From NCBI RefSeq assembly GCF_030211955.1, contig NZ_JASODI010000002.1, forward strand, positions 1 through 64,000: 64,000 nucleotides of DNA, written 5' to 3'. This stretch comes from Corynebacterium frankenforstense (GTDB lineage: Bacteria > Actinomycetota > Actinomycetes > Mycobacteriales > Mycobacteriaceae). Both the position numbers and the translations under genes were made by a program. The notes under the pieces are model-generated. The model searched no databases. It was not told where the DNA came from and was given only the letters and a program-made list of their open reading frames with translations. The stretch's first letter is position 1, and each line of letters opens with the position of its first letter. Of this stretch, positions 8,777 through 19,801 are shown in pieces.

Positions 8777-10003
8777 ATGATCCACGCGTCCCGGCCCGCC
8801 ACCGGGCTCTCCGCCGTGGCTCCCGAGCGTAAGAAAGTGCGCCTGGCCTGGCCGGACGTGGCTAAGGGCCTGTCGATCATCGGCGTGGTCGTCCTGCACG
8901 TCTGCCTCGAGGTCCCCAACGGCATGGAGACCGCGATCGCGGGCGTCAACCACGTCCTCGACCCGCTGCGGATGTGCCTGTTCTTCCTCGTCAGCGGCCT
9001 GTTCTCCGCGAAGGTCATGCAGATGACCTTCAGCGAGCTCTTCTGCCGCCGCCTCTGGTTCTTCATCGTGCCCTACGTGCTGTGGACGCCGGTGGAGATG
9101 TCGCTCAAGCGCCACCAGTGGGAGCTCCTCTTCGACCAGGAGATGCCCGGGCCCGGCACCTATATCGCGGCGGTCGTCTCCAGCGAGAACATGTACTGGT
9201 TCCTCTGGGCCCTGATCGCCTTCAACGTCTTCCTGTGGGCCACCCGCCGTCTGCCGCGGTGGGCCGCGCTCGCCCTGACGCTGACCCCGCTGCTGATCCT
9301 GCCGCTCAACCAGGAGTTCACGGCGGTGGCCCAGGCGATCATGTTCCTGCCAGTGTTCATGGTCGGCGTCCACTTCAGCCTGGCCATCCGCCAGTTCGCC
9401 ACCGAGCCGGTCGCCCCGGTCAAGGTCGTCGCCTCGGTCGCGCTCTACATCGCCGGCTTCGCCGTCTACGCGCTGTGGCGCCTGGTCGCCGACTTCGGCC
9501 TCGACCCGGTGGCCTGGCCGCTGTGGCCGGGCGCGGTCATCCGCCCCGACGAGATGTGGATCGTCGTGCGCGCCGTCGGCCAGATGCTCATGCTCCCGGC
9601 CGCCGTCCTCGGCGCGCTCGCACTGTCGAAGGTCCCGTTCGTCTCGGGCTTCCTGCAGTTCGTCGGCCGCCACACCCTGCCGATCTACCTGGGCCACCCG
9701 ATCGCGCTGACGCTGATCTTCACCCCGATGTTCCTGGCCACCGACGGCATGGAGATCGGCACCGGCAGCGGCGGGTTCGCCACCCGTACCGGCGTGTGGT
9801 TGGTCATCGGCATGCTGGCTGCCGCGCTCGGCTCCTTCGTCCTCTGGGCGCTGGCCCGGGTGCCGGTGATCGGCTGGTCGCTCAAGCCGCCGCCCATCGA
9901 GCCGCTGCGGCAGCGTATCCTCGCCCGGGTGCACCACAGCGCCCCGCGAGCCGAGGGCGCACAGCGAATCGGACAGCCCACCGGGAGGCGACACCATGAC
10001 TGA
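8777..10003 (+). CDS. Acyltransferase-3 family integral membrane protein
   Basis: This 408-residue protein starts at ATG 8777 with AGGGAG six bases upstream. It opens with the family hallmark (WPDVAKGLSIIGVVVLHV and later CLFFLVSGLF) and has about ten hydrophobic segments, ending in a basic tail. Acyltransferase-3 (OafA-like) proteins O-acylate extracytoplasmic sugars or lipids from a cytosolic acyl donor. The substrate is unknown; the surrounding genes suggest an envelope glycan or glycolipid. The 252-base gap before it has a possible -10 (TATCCT, 8707-8712). Its 3' end overlaps the next small gene by 8 bases. Confidence 0.8.
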   Translation: MIHASRPATGLSAVAPERKKVRLAWPDVAKGLSIIGVVVLHVCLEVPNGMETAIAGVNHVLDPLRMCLFFLVSGLFSAKVMQMTFSELFCRRLWFFIVPYVLWTPVEMSLKRHQWELLFDQEMPGPGTYIAAVVSSENMYWFLWALIAFNVFLWATRRLPRWAALALTLTPLLILPLNQEFTAVAQAIMFLPVFMVGVHFSLAIRQFATEPVAPVKVVASVALYIAGFAVYALWRLVADFGLDPVAWPLWPGAVIRPDEMWIVVRAVGQMLMLPAAVLGALALSKVPFVSGFLQFVGRHTLPIYLGHPIALTLIFTPMFLATDGMEIGTGSGGFATRTGVWLVIGMLAAALGSFVLWALARVPVIGWSLKPPPIEPLRQRILARVHHSAPRAEGAQRIGQPTGRRHHD

Positions 10004-10178
10004 CAAGGCCAAGAAGATCGTCATCGTCAGGCTGGCCCTCGTCGTCGCCTTCACGCTGGCCTACGTCATCCTCGCCGCCCTCGAGTTCCACAAGGAGCTC
10101 GTCGGCTCGGTCGCGGTGGTCCTCATCATCGCCGCGATGTTCGTCCCCGTCCCCGGCGAGCGCGCCCGCAGGCACTGA
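9996..10178 (+). CDS. Small two-helix membrane protein
   Basis: This 60-residue protein starts at ATG 9996, overlapping the acyltransferase stop by 8 bases, with GGGAGG ten bases upstream. It has a short basic N-terminus and two hydrophobic helices (about 9-28 and 35-53), then PGERARRH. I do not recognise a family. The overlap suggests translational coupling to, and perhaps a partnership with, the acyltransferase. Confidence 0.7.
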   Translation: MTDKAKKIVIVRLALVVAFTLAYVILAALEFHKELVGSVAVVLIIAAMFVPVPGERARRH

Positions 10179-10195
10179 ACCCCCCCCAACTGACG

Positions 10196-10227
10196 ACGCC
10201 CGCGGCACCCACCGCGGGCGTTTCCCT
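10196..10227. terminator. Terminator between convergent units
   Basis: A perfect 10-bp stem (ACGCCCGCGG and its complement) with a 6-base loop is followed by TTTCCCTC. It lies between the rightward gene ending at 10178 and the leftward gene ending at 10227, so it may serve both. Confidence 0.7.
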
Positions 10228-11591
10228 CACTCCTGGCGCGTGGCGGGCGCCGGGGCGCCCGCGGCCTGCGGCCACAGCAGCACGCGCGGGCTGAGAAGTG
10301 CGAGCACGATCAGGGCGACGGCCAGCAGCAGGTAGCTGGAGCCGGCCAGGTGCTGCCAGGCGGACCAGGCCAGCTCGACGTCGCTGCCGCGCGGCAGCCA
10401 GGTGTGCGGCTGCACGGCCATCGCGACAACGGCCAGCCCGGCCCAGATCCGTCCGGTAAGGGTGCCGGAGAGCGCGGTGACCAGCGCGGCGGGGATCAGC
10501 CACACCCAGTGGTGCGACCAGGAGACCGGCGAGCAGACCAGCGCGATCAGCGAGACAAGCACGAGCGTGCCGGCGGCCGCCCCGCGCGGCCGCGCGCGCT
10601 TCGCGGCCTCGGCGGCACCGGCCTCAGGGACCCCGGCACCGGCCCCGGTCGTGGCCGCCGCGCCGAGCGCCGCCGCGCCCCGGGCCCGGCGGGCGAGCAG
10701 GATACCGGCGACGGTGACCGCGGCGATGGTGGTCGCCACGGCCACCAGCCACACCCCGGTCTGCCGGTCGCCGGTCAGGCGCACGATCATGCCGGTGGCC
10801 GACTGGTTGGTCGAGTACGCCAGTCCGCCGATGCGCTCCGGGGAGCCGAGCGCGGAGAACCAGTACTCCTTCCACACCGCGACGTCCGGCAGGGCCGAGA
10901 GGAGGGTGAGCGCCACGGCGGTGGCCACCATGCGCGCCGCGCCGGCCCAGTCGCGGCGCAGCAGGAAGTACAGGCCGAAGACGGCCGGGGTCAGCTTCAC
11001 CGCGGCGGCCAGGCCGGCGAGTATCCCGCGCGGCACGCGCCCGCGGCCCAGGGCGTCGTAGGCGACGAGCCCCATGAGCAGGATGTTGACCTGGCCGAAG
11101 TCGAAGGTCTGCGAGGCGGGCTCCAGGAACGCGCAGACGGGCGCGGCAACCAGCGCCCAGCGGCGCGACGCGACGTCGTCAAGCGGGGTGGCGGAACGCA
11201 GGAACAGCGCGATGACCACCCACAGCACCACGGCGCTCGCGAGGTTGAGCAACGCGCCGCCGAGGCCGAGCGGCAGCAGCCGCAGCGGGGCGAAGAGCGC
11301 GGCCGCCAGCGGGGGATAGGTGAAGGGCAGCTCGATGCCCTGGGTCTCGAAGCCCATCGAGTAGATCGGCAGGCCCTCCGCGTAGGCGTCGCCGCCGCCG
11401 CGGTAGACGCCGAAGTCCACGAGCCTGCGCCACATCAGTCCCTCGCCGCCGCGCAGCGCGCGCATGTCGATCATCCAGTAGACCGCGACGACCACGGCGG
11501 CGACCGCGCCGAAGGTCAGCAGGCCGCGCGGCGGCCCGGAGATCGGGCGGTCGCGGCGTGCGGTGGGCTCGGGGACGGGAACGGTGCTCAC
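10227..11591 (-). CDS. mptC: GT87 polyprenyl-phosphomannose alpha-mannosyltransferase (MptC-like)
   Basis: This 454-residue GT-C protein has about ten membrane helices and the GT87/DUF2029 first-loop motif (VDFGVYRGGGDAYAEGLPIY), where the Asp binds the lipid-linked mannose. By position (between plsC and the Rv2179c homologue) it is the orthologue of Rv2181, characterised in Corynebacteriales as the alpha-1,2-mannosyltransferase that adds mannose side branches to lipomannan on the outer face. I chose GTG 11591 rather than the upstream GTG 11618 because a -10 TATACT lies exactly 7 nt before it, implying a leaderless transcript. An Ala/Gly-rich loop (about 310-345) is longer than I expect. Confidence 0.75.
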   Translation of the reverse strand: MSTVPVPEPTARRDRPISGPPRGLLTFGAVAAVVVAVYWMIDMRALRGGEGLMWRRLVDFGVYRGGGDAYAEGLPIYSMGFETQGIELPFTYPPLAAALFAPLRLLPLGLGGALLNLASAVVLWVVIALFLRSATPLDDVASRRWALVAAPVCAFLEPASQTFDFGQVNILLMGLVAYDALGRGRVPRGILAGLAAAVKLTPAVFGLYFLLRRDWAGAARMVATAVALTLLSALPDVAVWKEYWFSALGSPERIGGLAYSTNQSATGMIVRLTGDRQTGVWLVAVATTIAAVTVAGILLARRARGAAALGAAATTGAGAGVPEAGAAEAAKRARPRGAAAGTLVLVSLIALVCSPVSWSHHWVWLIPAALVTALSGTLTGRIWAGLAVVAMAVQPHTWLPRGSDVELAWSAWQHLAGSSYLLLAVALIVLALLSPRVLLWPQAAGAPAPATRQE

Positions 11592-11604
11592 CCGGGTGAG
11601 TATA
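11591..11604 (-). promoter_or_regulatory. Leaderless promoter for mptC
   Basis: TATACT (minus strand, 11604-11599) is followed by 7 nt and then GTG. With transcription starting 6-8 nt after the -10, the mRNA begins at the start codon. The -35 is unclear. Confidence 0.6.
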
Positions 11605-11797
11605 GGGTGCCCGGCCACGTCTGACGACGCCCCGGCCCGCCCCAGGTGTGACCGGCGCGCGCCTGGTCGTCCACGCGGTGGGACGTGGCCGCTAGACTGT
11701 GAGCACGGCCACCGTCTCCGGCCCCGCAGCGAGGTGGGCGGGCGGCCGAACCGCCGAGACGAGACACGGACGACGAGTAAAGGAAGCGGGCAGGCCG

Positions 11798-13775
<1,978 letters not shown>

Positions 13776-13816
13776 GTGCGCCCGGCCCCGCGCGGTGCGT
13801 GGGGCCGTGATTGACG

Positions 13817-13854
13817 ACGCCGGCGGTGTGCGCGTGTGCGTGCACCGCCGGCGT
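13817..13854. terminator. Strong inverted repeat between aroG and pknL
   Basis: ACGCCGGCGGTG pairs perfectly with its complement 14 bases away, between the convergent aroG and pknL. There is no T-run, so termination is likely but not certain. A copy of the dispersed ATTGACGACGCC word (13810-13821) overlaps the left arm. Confidence 0.55.
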
Positions 13855-13970
13855 AGTCGTGTCCGGGGTGCCTGGGGCACCCCGGGCGCCTGCATCGCCG
13901 GCGCCGGGGCCGGCGGAGGAGCTGGGGCGTGCCGGGCGTGCGGCCTGTGGCGGGACCGGCCCGGCGGCGG

Positions 13971-16439
13971 CTAATCGCCCGTGGTGGAGAGCTTGACCGT
14001 GTCGTCGGGGGAGGCCGTGCCGCCCGCGCGCGGCGACTGGCGGTAGACGCGTCCGTCGCCGGTGGCCGGCGAGGGCTTCAGCCCGGCCTCCTCGATGGTC
14101 TCGCGGGCGTCGGCGGCCTTCTTGCCCACCACGCGCGGCACCTTCACCTTGCCCGGCAGTGTGACGGTGACCCGCGGGTCGGCGGGGTCGACGAGCTCGC
14201 CGGCCGCGGGAGAGACCGCCAGCACCTCGTCGGCGCTGTCCGCGGTGCGCGAGTCGTCGCGCTTGACCTCGACGGTCAGGCCTGCGTCGGCTAGCTTCGT
14301 GCGCGCCGCGTCGATCTTCTCGCCGACGACGTCCGGAACCTCCACGGCGTTGGAGACCGTCAGCTGCACCGAGGACCCGCGCGTGGTGGCGGTGCCCGTC
14401 GGCGGGTCGGTGGTGATCACGTGGCCGGCCGGGGTCTCGGCGTCGAACTTCTCCACCGTGCCGGAGACCTTCAGGCCCGCGCCCTCGAGCACCTCGGTGG
14501 CCTGCTGCGTGGACATGCCCGCCACGTGCGGGACCTCCACCGGGGCGGGCCCCTTGCTCAGGTGAAGCGTGACCATCGAGCCGACCGGCACGGCGTTGCC
14601 GGCGGCCGGCTCGGTTTTGGCCAGGTCGCCCTCGGCGACGTCGTCGGAGTGGACCTCCTCGCCGTACTCCCAGTTCAGCGTGCGCTCGGAGAGCAGCTGT
14701 TGGTAGCGCGCCGGGTTCGCGCCCTCCTGGATCTCGGGCACGGTGGGTCGGCCCTGGGAGACGAGCACGGTGACCTCCCGGCCGCGGACCTGGCGGTCGG
14801 GGAAGTCCGGCTCGGTGCCCGTGGAAAAATCGACCGGGATGTCGTCGTCGTAGACCTCGCGGGTGACCGCGGAGAAGCCGGCCTCCTCCACCTGGGCGAC
14901 CGCGCTCGAGCGGTCCAGCCCGATGACCTGCGGGATCTCCCCGTAGCGGCCCGAGCCCAGCCACCAGCCGCCCACGGCGACGGCCGCGAGGATCACCGCG
15001 ACCACGGTCAGCCAGGCCGCCAGTCGCCACGGCGAGCGGTTCGACAGCGGCTTCTCCGCGCGCGTCGCCCGGCCCTCCTCGTCCGGCGGCGCGCCGTCGT
15101 AGTCGTCGTAGTCGGCGGGGCGGTCGTCGTAGCGGTCCGGGGAGCGGTCGTCGTAGGTGCCGTCGTAGCCGTCCGGGCCGGCCGCGGGGTAGCCTGCGGT
15201 GCCGTAGCTGGCGTCACCGAAGAGCCCGTCGCCGTCGGCCGCCGGCAGCAGCGCGGTGCCGTACCCGCCCGGCCCGGGGCCCACCGGACCGTCGGGCGCG
15301 CCGGGGCCGCCCCACCGCGTCTCGCGCGGGTCCCGCCACTCCCCGGGGTGGTCGTCGGCCCCGTAGCCGTCGGCGTAGTCATCGGTCCCGTAGCCGTCGG
15401 GCCCGTCGCCGCCTTCGTCGACCTCGCCCTCGCCCTCGGCGGGCAGCAGCATCGTGTCGTCGGCGTCCGGGTCCCGACGGTCCGGGCCGCGGAAGCTGAG
15501 CACACCGGTCGGCGCCAGCACCCCGGCCAGCCCGGTGGTGTCCGTGGGCACCGCCGCCGCGCGGTGCGCGGCGGCGTCGTGCGGCACGGGCACGCGGAAG
15601 GTCGGCAGCGACAGCTCCCGCGCGACGTCGTCAAGCGCGTCCAGGAACTCGGAGGCGTCCCGGAATCGCTGCTCGGGATCGCGCACGGTGGCCCCGGCGA
15701 CGAGCTCGTCGAAGAGCCCCGGCACGCCGCTGATGCGGCTCGACGGGGCGGGCACGTCGTCGTCGAGGCGCGCGTAGGCGTGCTCGAGGGCCGTCTCCCC
15801 GTTGAACGGGGTGGTGCCCGTGAGCAGCTCGAAGAGCATCACGCCGGCGGAATAGACGTCGCTGGCCGGCGTCAGCTCGTCGCCGCGCACCTGCTCGGGC
15901 GAGAGGTAAGCGGCCGTGCCGACGATCTTGTCGGTGCGCCCGGTGGCCACGCTCGCGGCGCGCACCAGGCCGAAGTCGGCGAGCTTGACCGAGTGGTCCG
16001 CGCCGATGAGCACGTTGTCCGGCTTGAGGTCGCGGTGGATCATGTCCGCCGCGTGCGCGGCCGCGAGCCCCGTGAGCACCGCGCGCATCACCGCGGCGGC
16101 CGCGTGCGGGGGCATCGGCCCGCGCTCGGCGAGCAGCTCGCGCAGGGTGCCTCCCGTGATCAGCTCCATGACCAGGAAGATCACGTCGCCGTCGGAGCCG
16201 AAGTCGTAGACGCCGACGAGGTTGGGGTGCGTCAGCTGCGCCATCGCGCGGGCCTCGCGGCGGAAGCGGTGGCGGAAGACGGGGTCGTCGACGTAGCGGT
16301 CGTCCATCACCTTCACGGCGACCGCGCGCGCGAGACGCATGTCCACGCAGCGGTAGACGGTGGACATGCCGCCGCGCGCGATGGGGTGGTCGATGCGGTA
16401 CCGCCCCTCGAGCATGTCGCCGATCTCGAGATGACTCAT
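13971..16439 (-). CDS. pknL: Ser/Thr protein kinase PknL with PASTA repeats
   Basis: This 822-residue membrane kinase has a Gly-rich loop (ARGGMSTVY), K43, HRDLKPDN with D137, DFG and GTAAYLSPEQV in residues 1-280. A 190-residue disordered linker rich in Asp, Gly, Tyr and Pro follows, then one membrane helix (about 472-494) and about five extracellular PASTA repeats to the C-terminus. PASTA domains sense peptidoglycan or its fragments, so the kinase links wall status to cytoplasmic targets. It is divergent from, and in mycobacteria phosphorylates, the Rv2175c-type DNA-binding protein. ATG 16439 has CATACT exactly 7 nt upstream (leaderless). It is longer than I recall for other corynebacterial PknL, owing to the linker. 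Confidence 0.92.
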   Translation of the reverse strand: MSHLEIGDMLEGRYRIDHPIARGGMSTVYRCVDMRLARAVAVKVMDDRYVDDPVFRHRFRREARAMAQLTHPNLVGVYDFGSDGDVIFLVMELITGGTLRELLAERGPMPPHAAAAVMRAVLTGLAAAHAADMIHRDLKPDNVLIGADHSVKLADFGLVRAASVATGRTDKIVGTAAYLSPEQVRGDELTPASDVYSAGVMLFELLTGTTPFNGETALEHAYARLDDDVPAPSSRISGVPGLFDELVAGATVRDPEQRFRDASEFLDALDDVARELSLPTFRVPVPHDAAAHRAAAVPTDTTGLAGVLAPTGVLSFRGPDRRDPDADDTMLLPAEGEGEVDEGGDGPDGYGTDDYADGYGADDHPGEWRDPRETRWGGPGAPDGPVGPGPGGYGTALLPAADGDGLFGDASYGTAGYPAAGPDGYDGTYDDRSPDRYDDRPADYDDYDGAPPDEEGRATRAEKPLSNRSPWRLAAWLTVVAVILAAVAVGGWWLGSGRYGEIPQVIGLDRSSAVAQVEEAGFSAVTREVYDDDIPVDFSTGTEPDFPDRQVRGREVTVLVSQGRPTVPEIQEGANPARYQQLLSERTLNWEYGEEVHSDDVAEGDLAKTEPAAGNAVPVGSMVTLHLSKGPAPVEVPHVAGMSTQQATEVLEGAGLKVSGTVEKFDAETPAGHVITTDPPTGTATTRGSSVQLTVSNAVEVPDVVGEKIDAARTKLADAGLTVEVKRDDSRTADSADEVLAVSPAAGELVDPADPRVTVTLPGKVKVPRVVGKKAADARETIEEAGLKPSPATGDGRVYRQSPRAGGTASPDDTVKLSTTGD

Positions 16440-16522
16440 GGCTACCAGTATGGGGGACGGCGGCGCCGCGGCAAACACCGGAGGCGGGCCGCGCGGCGGG
16501 CGCACAGTTTAGAATCGGTGCC
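16440..16522. promoter_or_regulatory. Divergent leaderless promoters, pknL / Rv2175c-like gene
   Basis: On the minus strand CATACT (16452-16447) is 7 nt before the pknL ATG. On the plus strand TAGAAT (16510-16515) is 7 nt before GTG 16523. The 83-base gap thus drives the kinase and its likely substrate in opposite directions. No convincing -35 is visible for either. Confidence 0.6.
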
Positions 16523-16888
16523 GTGAGTATCCAGACAACCTCCCGTGACGCCCTGCCCGCCGACGAGCCGCTGCTCCTCCTCGAGGAGGCCGCCGAGCGC
16601 CTCGACGTGCCGGTCACCAGGGTCATCGACCTGCTCAAGGAGCACAAGATCATCGCCGTGCGCGCCGACGGCGCGACCGCCGTGCCCGAGGTCTTCTTCG
16701 ACGCCAGGCGCGTCAACAAGTTCGTGCCCGGCGTCATCGCGCTGCTCTCCGACGGCGGCTACGACGACGAGGCCATCCTGCGTCACCTCTTCACCGGGGA
16801 CGACACCCTGCCCGGGCGCCCCGTCGACGCCCTGCACGGGCACAAGGCCCGCGAGGTCATGCGCCGCGCCCAGGCGATGGCGTTCTAG
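16523..16888 (+). CDS. Rv2175c-family DNA-binding protein
   Basis: This 121-residue protein has an N-terminal winged-helix/MerR-like segment (LLLLEEAAERLDVPVTRVIDLLKEH, shown here only as the 30-55 region) and a conserved C-terminal domain (GVIALLSDGGYDDEAILRHL region). The M. tuberculosis homologue binds DNA and is phosphorylated by PknL on an N-terminal Thr; Thr residues are present here near the N-terminus (QTTSR). It is divergently transcribed from pknL with a leaderless promoter, and a terminator follows at 16916-16947. Confidence 0.85.
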   Translation: MSIQTTSRDALPADEPLLLLEEAAERLDVPVTRVIDLLKEHKIIAVRADGATAVPEVFFDARRVNKFVPGVIALLSDGGYDDEAILRHLFTGDDTLPGRPVDALHGHKAREVMRRAQAMAF

Positions 16889-16906
16889 TCCCGGCCCAGT
16901 CCCGGC

Positions 16907-18670
16907 TTAGCGTGCGCCGGCGTCGGTTCTCCCGGCGCCGGCTTTTTCGGCCCCGGGCCGGGCGGGGCTTCGCTTTCCGACGCCGCGCGTCGGCGCGGCG
17001 TTGACGGGGGAGCGGTCCGGCACCGCGAGTGCTCCCACGGCGCCCCAGGCGCACAGCGCGGCGATCGCCATGAACGCCACGTTGTAGAGCTGGTGGTTGC
17101 CCGAGCCGGTGAAGGCGACGGCGAGGACCACCGAGGCCCCGGCCGTCCACTGCACCAGGGCGCGCGGCACCGGGGTGACCGCGACGAGGGTGAGCAGGCT
17201 GGCGTAGTACCAGGGCAGCGAGACCGCGTTGAAGACGAAGGCCACCGCGTAGGCCACGGCGATGCCGCGCACGGCCTGCCGGTCGTTCTCGCGGAAGAGC
17301 CACCAGACCACGACCAGGCCGAGCAGCATGAGCACGCTGCCGACCGTGCGGAAGACGCCGAGCGGCTCGTTGAAGGTGAACGAGTCGTCGAGCACGCGCA
17401 CGCTGTCGGTGACCAGGCCCGCCAGAAGCGACGGCAGGCTCAGCGGGTTGATCACCTTCGAGTTGCCGGAGATCTCGGCGAGCCAGCCCCAGGACGCACC
17501 CGAGGCCCAGGTCACCAGCGAGATCACCGCGACGGTGCCGGCGGTGCAGGCCGCGCCGGCGCCGAGGAAGGCGGCGAAGGCGCGGCCGCGCGGGATCGCC
17601 GAGAGCGGCAGGTCGGCGGAATCGGGGTCGGTGGCTGCGCTGGGGGAGGCGTCCGCGCCGTCCGCGCGCCGGGTGGCCTCGGCGCCGTCAGCGCGCCGGG
17701 TCAGCCGCGTGCCCAGGTGCCGGGTGGCCAACCAGACGACGAAGGGCAGCGCGATCGCCGCGGTCGCCTTCAGCGAGACGGCCACGGCGATGATCGCCAC
17801 GCCGGCCACGAACCGCCGGTCGAGCGCCGCGACGAGGCCCAGGCTGACCAGCCCGACCATCAGCGACTCGTTGTGCATGCCGCCGACCATGTGCAGCACC
17901 AGCACCGGGTTGGCCACGCCCAGCCAGGTCGCCAGCGCGGGGTCGGCGCCCAGCCGGGCGGCGATGCGCGGCACGGCCCACAGGATCGCGGCCATGCCGG
18001 CCACCGACACCAGCTTGTAGAGCACCACACCGGCGGTAACGTTGTCGCCGACCAGGCGCGTGATGCCCTCGCCGAGCCACAGGTGCAGCGGCCCGTAGGG
18101 GGTGGTGGTGTTGCGCCAGTCGTGCGAGACCTCGAGCAGCATCGGGCCGGGGTTGGCGGCCGCGCCCTGCGTGTAGGGGTCGAAGCCGTCGCGCAGCATC
18201 GCGCCCTGCATCAGGTACGAGTAGACGTCGCGCGAGAGGATCGGCGCGGCCAGCAGCAGCGGCAGGGTCCACGCGGTGGTGCCGCGCACCACCGCACCCA
18301 GGCGGCGGTCGTCGGCGAGCGGTCCCAGGAACGTGCGGGTGAGATTGCCGACGTCCCGTGCGTCACCGCCGGCCACGTCCGTGGCGGCGCCTGCGGCGAA
18401 GACGGTGCGCCGCCCCGCGAGGATCCAGGCGGCGACGAGCAGGAAGATGCCCAGCCACAGGATCGAGCCGCACACCCCGGCCGCGTGGCCGTAGGCGAGC
18501 ACGTTGAGGCCTAGGGCGTCGAGCACCCCGCCGCGGTTGCGGATGGCGCCGGCCCCGAACGAGGACGTGGCGATCAGCACGGTGGCCACCGTGCCGAGGA
18601 CCAGCGGCGAGGGCAGGCGGTCCAGGAGGACTCCGAAGCGCGCCGGGACGCCCACCGGCGAGGCGCTCAC
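16907..18670 (-). CDS. mptA: MptA alpha-1,6-mannopyranosyltransferase
   Basis: This 587-residue GT-C transferase has about 13 membrane helices, the first-loop SRDVYSYLMQG motif with the catalytic Asp, and PYGPLHLWL. It extends the alpha-1,6 mannan backbone of lipomannan/lipoarabinomannan with polyprenyl-phosphomannose on the outer side of the membrane. GTG 18670 forms a GTGA overlap with the idsA stop, so the two are translationally coupled; the longer open frame upstream is an antisense artefact of idsA. Coupling with a prenyl diphosphate synthase makes sense because the donor is a polyprenyl lipid. A Thr/Arg/Ala-rich cytoplasmic loop (about 330-375) looks lineage-specific. Confidence 0.88.
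   Translation of the reverse strand: MSASPVGVPARFGVLLDRLPSPLVLGTVATVLIATSSFGAGAIRNRGGVLDALGLNVLAYGHAAGVCGSILWLGIFLLVAAWILAGRRTVFAAGAATDVAGGDARDVGNLTRTFLGPLADDRRLGAVVRGTTAWTLPLLLAAPILSRDVYSYLMQGAMLRDGFDPYTQGAAANPGPMLLEVSHDWRNTTTPYGPLHLWLGEGITRLVGDNVTAGVVLYKLVSVAGMAAILWAVPRIAARLGADPALATWLGVANPVLVLHMVGGMHNESLMVGLVSLGLVAALDRRFVAGVAIIAVAVSLKATAAIALPFVVWLATRHLGTRLTRRADGAEATRRADGADASPSAATDPDSADLPLSAIPRGRAFAAFLGAGAACTAGTVAVISLVTWASGASWGWLAEISGNSKVINPLSLPSLLAGLVTDSVRVLDDSFTFNEPLGVFRTVGSVLMLLGLVVVWWLFRENDRQAVRGIAVAYAVAFVFNAVSLPWYYASLLTLVAVTPVPRALVQWTAGASVVLAVAFTGSGNHQLYNVAFMAIAALCAWGAVGALAVPDRSPVNAAPTRGVGKRSPARPGAEKAGAGRTDAGAR
16916..16947 (+). terminator. Terminator after the Rv2175c-like gene
   Basis: GCCGGCG pairs with CGCCGGC and is followed by TTTTT. 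It lies inside the 3' end of mptA, which is read on the other strand, so the two convergent genes share this DNA. Confidence 0.75.
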
Positions 18671-19755
18671 CGGTGGCGGGCGGTGGCGCGCACCGCCAGG
18701 TCGGAGAGCACGTCGCGGGTCTCGTCGGGGAGGCCCTCGAGGTGGGCGAGGCCGGACTCGAGCAGTGCGCTGATGCGCTCCTCGACCTGCTCGCGCGCGC
18801 CCGTCGCGGCGATCGCGTCGGTGACCCGGGCGATGACCTCGGGGTCGGCCGAGCCGACGCCGGCGCGCAGCCGGGCGGCGGCCTCGGGGTCGGAGGCGTC
18901 GGCGCTGGCCAGCGCCAGGGCCAGCAGCACGGTGCGCTTGCCCTCGCGGATGTCGTCGCCGGCGGGCTTGCCGGTGACCTCCGGGTCGCCGAAGACGCCG
19001 AGCAGGTCGTCGCGCAGCTGGAAGGCCACCCCGACGTCGCGGCCGTAGCCGCGCAGCTTGCCGACGGTCCCCTCGTTCGCCCCGGCGAGCGCGGCACCCA
19101 GGTGCAGGGGGCGCTCGATGGTGTAGGCGGCCGTCTTGAAGCGGTTGACGGCGTCGGCGTCGGCGGGGTCCTCGCTGCCCAGCGCCTCGAGGGCGATGTC
19201 GAGCAGCTGGCCGCCGATGACCTCGGTGCGCATGGCGCGCCAGGGCTCGCGGACGCGACGCAGCGCGGCGTCGGAAAGCCCGGAGTCCTGCAGCATGTCC
19301 TCGGCCCACACCAGGGCGAGGTCGCCGGTCAGGATCGCGGCGGACTCACCGAAGTGGCCGGCGTCGCCGAGCCAGTCGCCGTCGTGGTGGCGGCGCTCGA
19401 CGGCGCGGTGCACGGTGGGCGCGCCGCGGCGGGTGTCCGAGGCGTCGATGATGTCGTCGTGGATGAGCGCGCAGGCCTGGATGAACTCCAGCGAGCTCAC
19501 GGCGCGGAGCACGGCCTGCGGGTCCTCGTCGCCGGCGAGGCCGTCGGCGGCGGTGAAGCCGACCCAGCCGTAGAGGGGGCGCACGCGCTTGCCACCGTCG
19601 AGGACGAAGCGGCTCAGGTGCCCGACGGCGCGGGCGACCGGCTCGCCGACCTTCGCGGCGTCGGGGGTGCGGGCGGAGATGTACCCGCGCAGGACCTCCG
19701 TGACCGCGGCGGGTACCTCGGCGGGTCGGAGAGTGCGGGCGTCCGGTGTCGTCAT
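18667..19755 (-). CDS. idsA: Geranylgeranyl diphosphate synthase (trans-prenyltransferase)
   Basis: This 362-residue class I prenyl diphosphate synthase has both Asp-rich motifs: HDDIIDASD (D100, D101, D104) and RDDLLGVFGD, which bind the Mg2+/diphosphate of the allylic substrate and IPP. It makes C15-C20 prenyl diphosphates for carotenoids, menaquinone and polyprenyl phosphates. C. glutamicum IdsA lies at the same place and is the main GGPP synthase there. GAAAGGACGG lies rather far (about 14 bases) before the ATG. It is co-transcribed with mptA. Confidence 0.88.
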   Translation of the reverse strand: MTTPDARTLRPAEVPAAVTEVLRGYISARTPDAAKVGEPVARAVGHLSRFVLDGGKRVRPLYGWVGFTAADGLAGDEDPQAVLRAVSSLEFIQACALIHDDIIDASDTRRGAPTVHRAVERRHHDGDWLGDAGHFGESAAILTGDLALVWAEDMLQDSGLSDAALRRVREPWRAMRTEVIGGQLLDIALEALGSEDPADADAVNRFKTAAYTIERPLHLGAALAGANEGTVGKLRGYGRDVGVAFQLRDDLLGVFGDPEVTGKPAGDDIREGKRTVLLALALASADASDPEAAARLRAGVGSADPEVIARVTDAIAATGAREQVEERISALLESGLAHLEGLPDETRDVLSDLAVRATARHR

Positions 19756-19801
19756 GGCTGTCAGCTGCCGTCCTTTCCCGGGGGAGCCGCCACGCGGGGC
19801 G

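Noticed and set aside
11699..11797. Longer N-terminus of the exoribonuclease from GTG 11699
   Set aside because: The GTG directly abuts the -10 TAGACT, so it would precede the transcript start, and the extra 33 residues lie before the conserved YDTEF motif.
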